A stretch of DNA of 7,500 nt from contig VBEQ01000010.1 in the NCBI GenBank assembly GCA_005881235.1, positions 1 to 7,500 on the forward strand, read 5' to 3'. Under the pieces are notes generated by a model that made no database searches, had not been told where the DNA came from, and saw nothing but the letters and a program-made list of their open reading frames with translations. Below, in pieces: positions 5,956 through 7,500 of this stretch. A program made the translations under genes and the position numbers. The DNA is from Chloroflexota bacterium (GTDB taxonomy: Bacteria > Chloroflexota > Dormibacteria > CF-121). Within the stretch, counting starts at the first letter, position 1; the number at the start of each line of letters is the position of its first letter.

Positions 5956-5961
5956 ATTCAC

Positions 5962-6125
5962 GACCTGATATCGCTATTCTACGATTCTTGTATAGTCGGC
6001 ACGTCTACGCCGATCTCGTGTGCGCCGACCGCGAATACCGCCTTCGGACGATGTGACACCCAGCATATAAGAATTCGCAAAAGAACTCGAAGCGCCGCAA
6101 TACGGCCGCCAGTACACTGTCGTGA
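5962..6125. other. Divergent intergenic region between the kinase and cyanophycinase genes
   Basis: About 164 bases separate the divergent kinase/udgX and cphB/cphA units, less GC-rich than the genes around them. For the plus strand I see TTCGGA (6043-6048) and TATAAG (6066-6071) with a 17-base spacer, and a second -10-like TACACT (6113-6118) seven bases before ATG 6126. Either could drive cphB; the second would make it leaderless. I found no long palindrome, riboswitch-like element or small gene I could support. Confidence 0.4.
5976..5981 (-). promoter_or_regulatory. Candidate -10 element for the kinase/udgX pair
   Basis: On the minus strand TAGAAT lies 20 bases before ATG 5955, so the leader would be about 13 bases and contain the AGGTC ribosome site. 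No convincing -35 is seen 16-18 bases further upstream. Low-confidence inference. Confidence 0.3.
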
Positions 6126-7058
6126 ATGACCGACGCCTCGGCCCCGCAGCGGCTCGCGCCCACCACTGACGGAGGCCCGGTCGGGGCGGTCATGGTGATT
6201 GGCGGCGCCGAGGACAAGCTGGGCGAACGGGTCATCCTTGCGCGCTTCGTCGAGCTTGCCGGCGGCGACCAGGCGCGGATCGCGGTCATCAGCACCGCCT
6301 CCTCCCTCGGCGACGCGGCGACGGACCTCTATCGGCATGTCTTTACGCGCGCCGGCGCCGCGAAGGTCATCGGGCTCCGCCCCGAAACCCGGGAAGAGGC
6401 GAACGACCCTAAGACGATCGAGCCACTGAAAGACGTCACCGGCATCTTCATGACCGGCGGAAACCAACTCCGGCTCTCGTCGGTGATCGGGGGAACCAGG
6501 CTCGGCGCCGCCATTCTCGACGCCCACGGCCGCGGCGTTGTGGTCGCCGGCACATCCGCCGGCGCGAGCGCGGTGGCCACGCACATGATGGCGTTCGGTA
6601 GCTCGGGCGCCACTCCGAAATACCGAATGGCCAACGTCTCCGTCGGCCTCGGGCTTCTGGTCAACGTCGTCGTCGACCAACATTTCGAGCAGCGCACGCG
6701 CCTCGGGCGGCTTCTCGCCGTTGTGGCGCAATCCCCCTCACTGATCGGCCTCGGACTCGACGAGGACACCGCGGCCATCATCGACGCCAACGACGTCCTC
6801 GAAGTCATCGGGCGCGGCTCGGTGACGATCGTCGACGGGACGGATGTGATCACCGACGCATTCCAGACGACGGGACACAAGCCGATGATGGTCTCGAACG
6901 CCCGCCTCCATTCACTCCCCGCGGGTTATCGATTCGACCTGCGCGCACGACGCGTCCTGCCTTTGCTCGTCGCCAAGAACGAGCACATCGCACGGCTGGC
7001 GCAGGGCCGCGTGAAGAAGATGGTGCGCCGTCTCGAGGATCGAAAGGCGTCGGAGTGA
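6126..7058 (+). CDS. cphB: Cyanophycinase
   Basis: A 310-residue peptidase S51 family protein. It hydrolyses cyanophycin (multi-L-arginyl-poly-L-aspartate) to beta-Asp-Arg dipeptides in the cytoplasm, releasing stored nitrogen. Seen: VIGGAEDKLGE (24-34), TGGNQLRL (110-117), the nucleophile elbow GTSAGAS with S144, DQHF with H186, and GLDEDTA with E213. The S-to-H and S-to-E distances (42 and 69 residues) equal those of the Synechocystis triad Ser132/His174/Glu201, so the enzyme should be active. It is longer than the Synechocystis protein, with about 12 extra N-terminal residues and a basic C-terminal tail (RVKKMVRRLEDRK). ATG 6126 has no ribosome site and may be leaderless. The TGA overlaps the cphA start as GTGA, so degradation and synthesis genes are made from one message. 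Confidence 0.95.
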   Translation: MTDASAPQRLAPTTDGGPVGAVMVIGGAEDKLGERVILARFVELAGGDQARIAVISTASSLGDAATDLYRHVFTRAGAAKVIGLRPETREEANDPKTIEPLKDVTGIFMTGGNQLRLSSVIGGTRLGAAILDAHGRGVVVAGTSAGASAVATHMMAFGSSGATPKYRMANVSVGLGLLVNVVVDQHFEQRTRLGRLLAVVAQSPSLIGLGLDEDTAAIIDANDVLEVIGRGSVTIVDGTDVITDAFQTTGHKPMMVSNARLHSLPAGYRFDLRARRVLPLLVAKNEHIARLAQGRVKKMVRRLEDRKASE

Positions 7059-7500
7059 GCCGTTCGCGCATCGAGACGCGAGTCGAGCGCGACGAGGACG
7101 CCAAGCACGAGCCTGTCGAGAAGAAACCGCCGCTAAAGCCCGATCTCAAGATCCTCGAGAGCCAGGTGTTGCGCGGCCCCAACTACTGGTCGTACGACCC
7201 GGCGATCCGCCTGCTCGTCGACCTCGGTTCCCTCGAGCACTGGCCCTCGAACACCATACCGGCCTTCAATGACGCACTGATCGATCTCCTGCCGGGTCTT
7301 CACGACCACGGGTGCTCGCTCCACCGCCCGGGCGGCTTCATCGAGCGCCTCCGCGACGGAACCTGGATGGGGCACGTCGCCGAGCATGTCGCGCTCGAGC
7401 TCCAGCGCGAGACCGGTGCCACCACGACCCGGGGCAAGACCCGCCGCGCAGGCACGCCCGGCTATTACCACGTGGTCTACGGCTACAACGAGGAGCAAGT
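7055..7500 (+). CDS. cphA: Cyanophycin synthetase, N-terminal part (cut by window edge)
   Basis: The first 148 codons are present; the gene runs off the right edge (full-length CphA is near 870-900 residues). CphA polymerises Asp and Arg into cyanophycin with ATP. The N-terminal domain is recognisable: LKILESQVLRGPNYWS (31-46), PSNTIPAFNDALIDLLPGL (64-82), HRPGGFIERLRDGTWMGHV (90-108), AEHVALELQRETG (109-121) and TPGYYHVVYGYNEE (134-147). The ATP-grasp and Mur-ligase-like domains would lie beyond the window. The start is GTG 7055, overlapping the cphB stop as GTGA, with AAAGG seven bases upstream; no other in-frame start precedes the conserved region. This gives a charged extension of about 30 residues (SRSRIETRVERDEDAKHEP...) before the usual beginning, which is uncommon. 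Confidence 0.95.
   Translation, partial: MSRSRIETRVERDEDAKHEPVEKKPPLKPDLKILESQVLRGPNYWSYDPAIRLLVDLGSLEHWPSNTIPAFNDALIDLLPGLHDHGCSLHRPGGFIERLRDGTWMGHVAEHVALELQRETGATTTRGKTRRAGTPGYYHVVYGYNEEQ

Noticed and set aside
5979..6731. Long open frame of 250 codons on the minus strand
   Set aside because: It lies mostly antisense to the cyanophycinase, whose full catalytic triad is intact. The translation is low-complexity, rich in Arg/Gly/Asp/Ala, as expected of a mirror frame in high-GC DNA.
1..7500. CRISPR array, insertion sequence or integrase
   Set aside because: I saw no regularly spaced repeats, terminal inverted repeats with a transposase, or recombinase motifs. The HNH protein is the only possible mobile-type element and has no recognisable ends.

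Overview
This is a high-GC bacterial chromosome segment. Genes are tightly packed, with 4-base start/stop overlaps at 2472, 4004 and 7055 and a possible fourth at 450. Several starts lack a Shine-Dalgarno sequence and have a -10-like hexamer just upstream, which suggests leaderless transcripts. The LexA-type site has the Gram-positive/actinobacterial form CGAAC-N4-GTTCG. A 13E12-type HNH protein, a UdgX-type glycosylase and a cyanophycin operon occur together. I infer an Actinobacteria- or Chloroflexota/Dormibacterota-like organism; the phylum is a guess, but it is clearly not an enteric-type genome.

Layout. At 1-174 (minus) lies the start of a stand-alone Lrp/AsnC ligand-binding (RAM) protein, cut by the window edge. 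A divergent gap (175-249) holds a strong promoter with a perfect 20-bp palindromic SOS box inside it. Reading right from it are a small helical protein (250-453), a DUF222/HNH (13E12-type) nuclease-like protein (417-1706), a DUF72 (YecE-like) protein (1738-2475) and a DinB/YfiT-fold protein (2472-3008). All four are on one strand with overlaps or a 31-bp gap, so they could form one DNA-damage-inducible unit.

Convergent to these, at 3024-3611 (minus), is a relic gene of a WENY-motif family (DUF7832, name from memory) with a membrane tail. It is broken by two compensating frameshifts and abuts the 3' end of tRNA-Ser(GCU) (3624-3712, minus). A two-gene unit of unknown small proteins (3744-4171, plus) follows.

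Tail to tail with that unit, one base away, is a minus-strand pair: a soluble PAS-like histidine kinase (4774-5955) overlapping a UdgX-type uracil-DNA glycosylase (4173-4793). A 164-170 bp divergent gap leads into a cyanophycin operon on the plus strand: cyanophycinase cphB (6126-7058) coupled by GTGA to cyanophycin synthetase cphA (from 7055, cut at the right edge).

Together the window joins a probable SOS/DNA-damage block (SOS box, HNH, DinB-fold, UdgX) with nitrogen-storage polymer turnover (cphB/cphA). The most interesting points are the SOS-box-controlled HNH operon, the sensor-kinase/UdgX pair and the doubly frameshifted relic at the tRNA.
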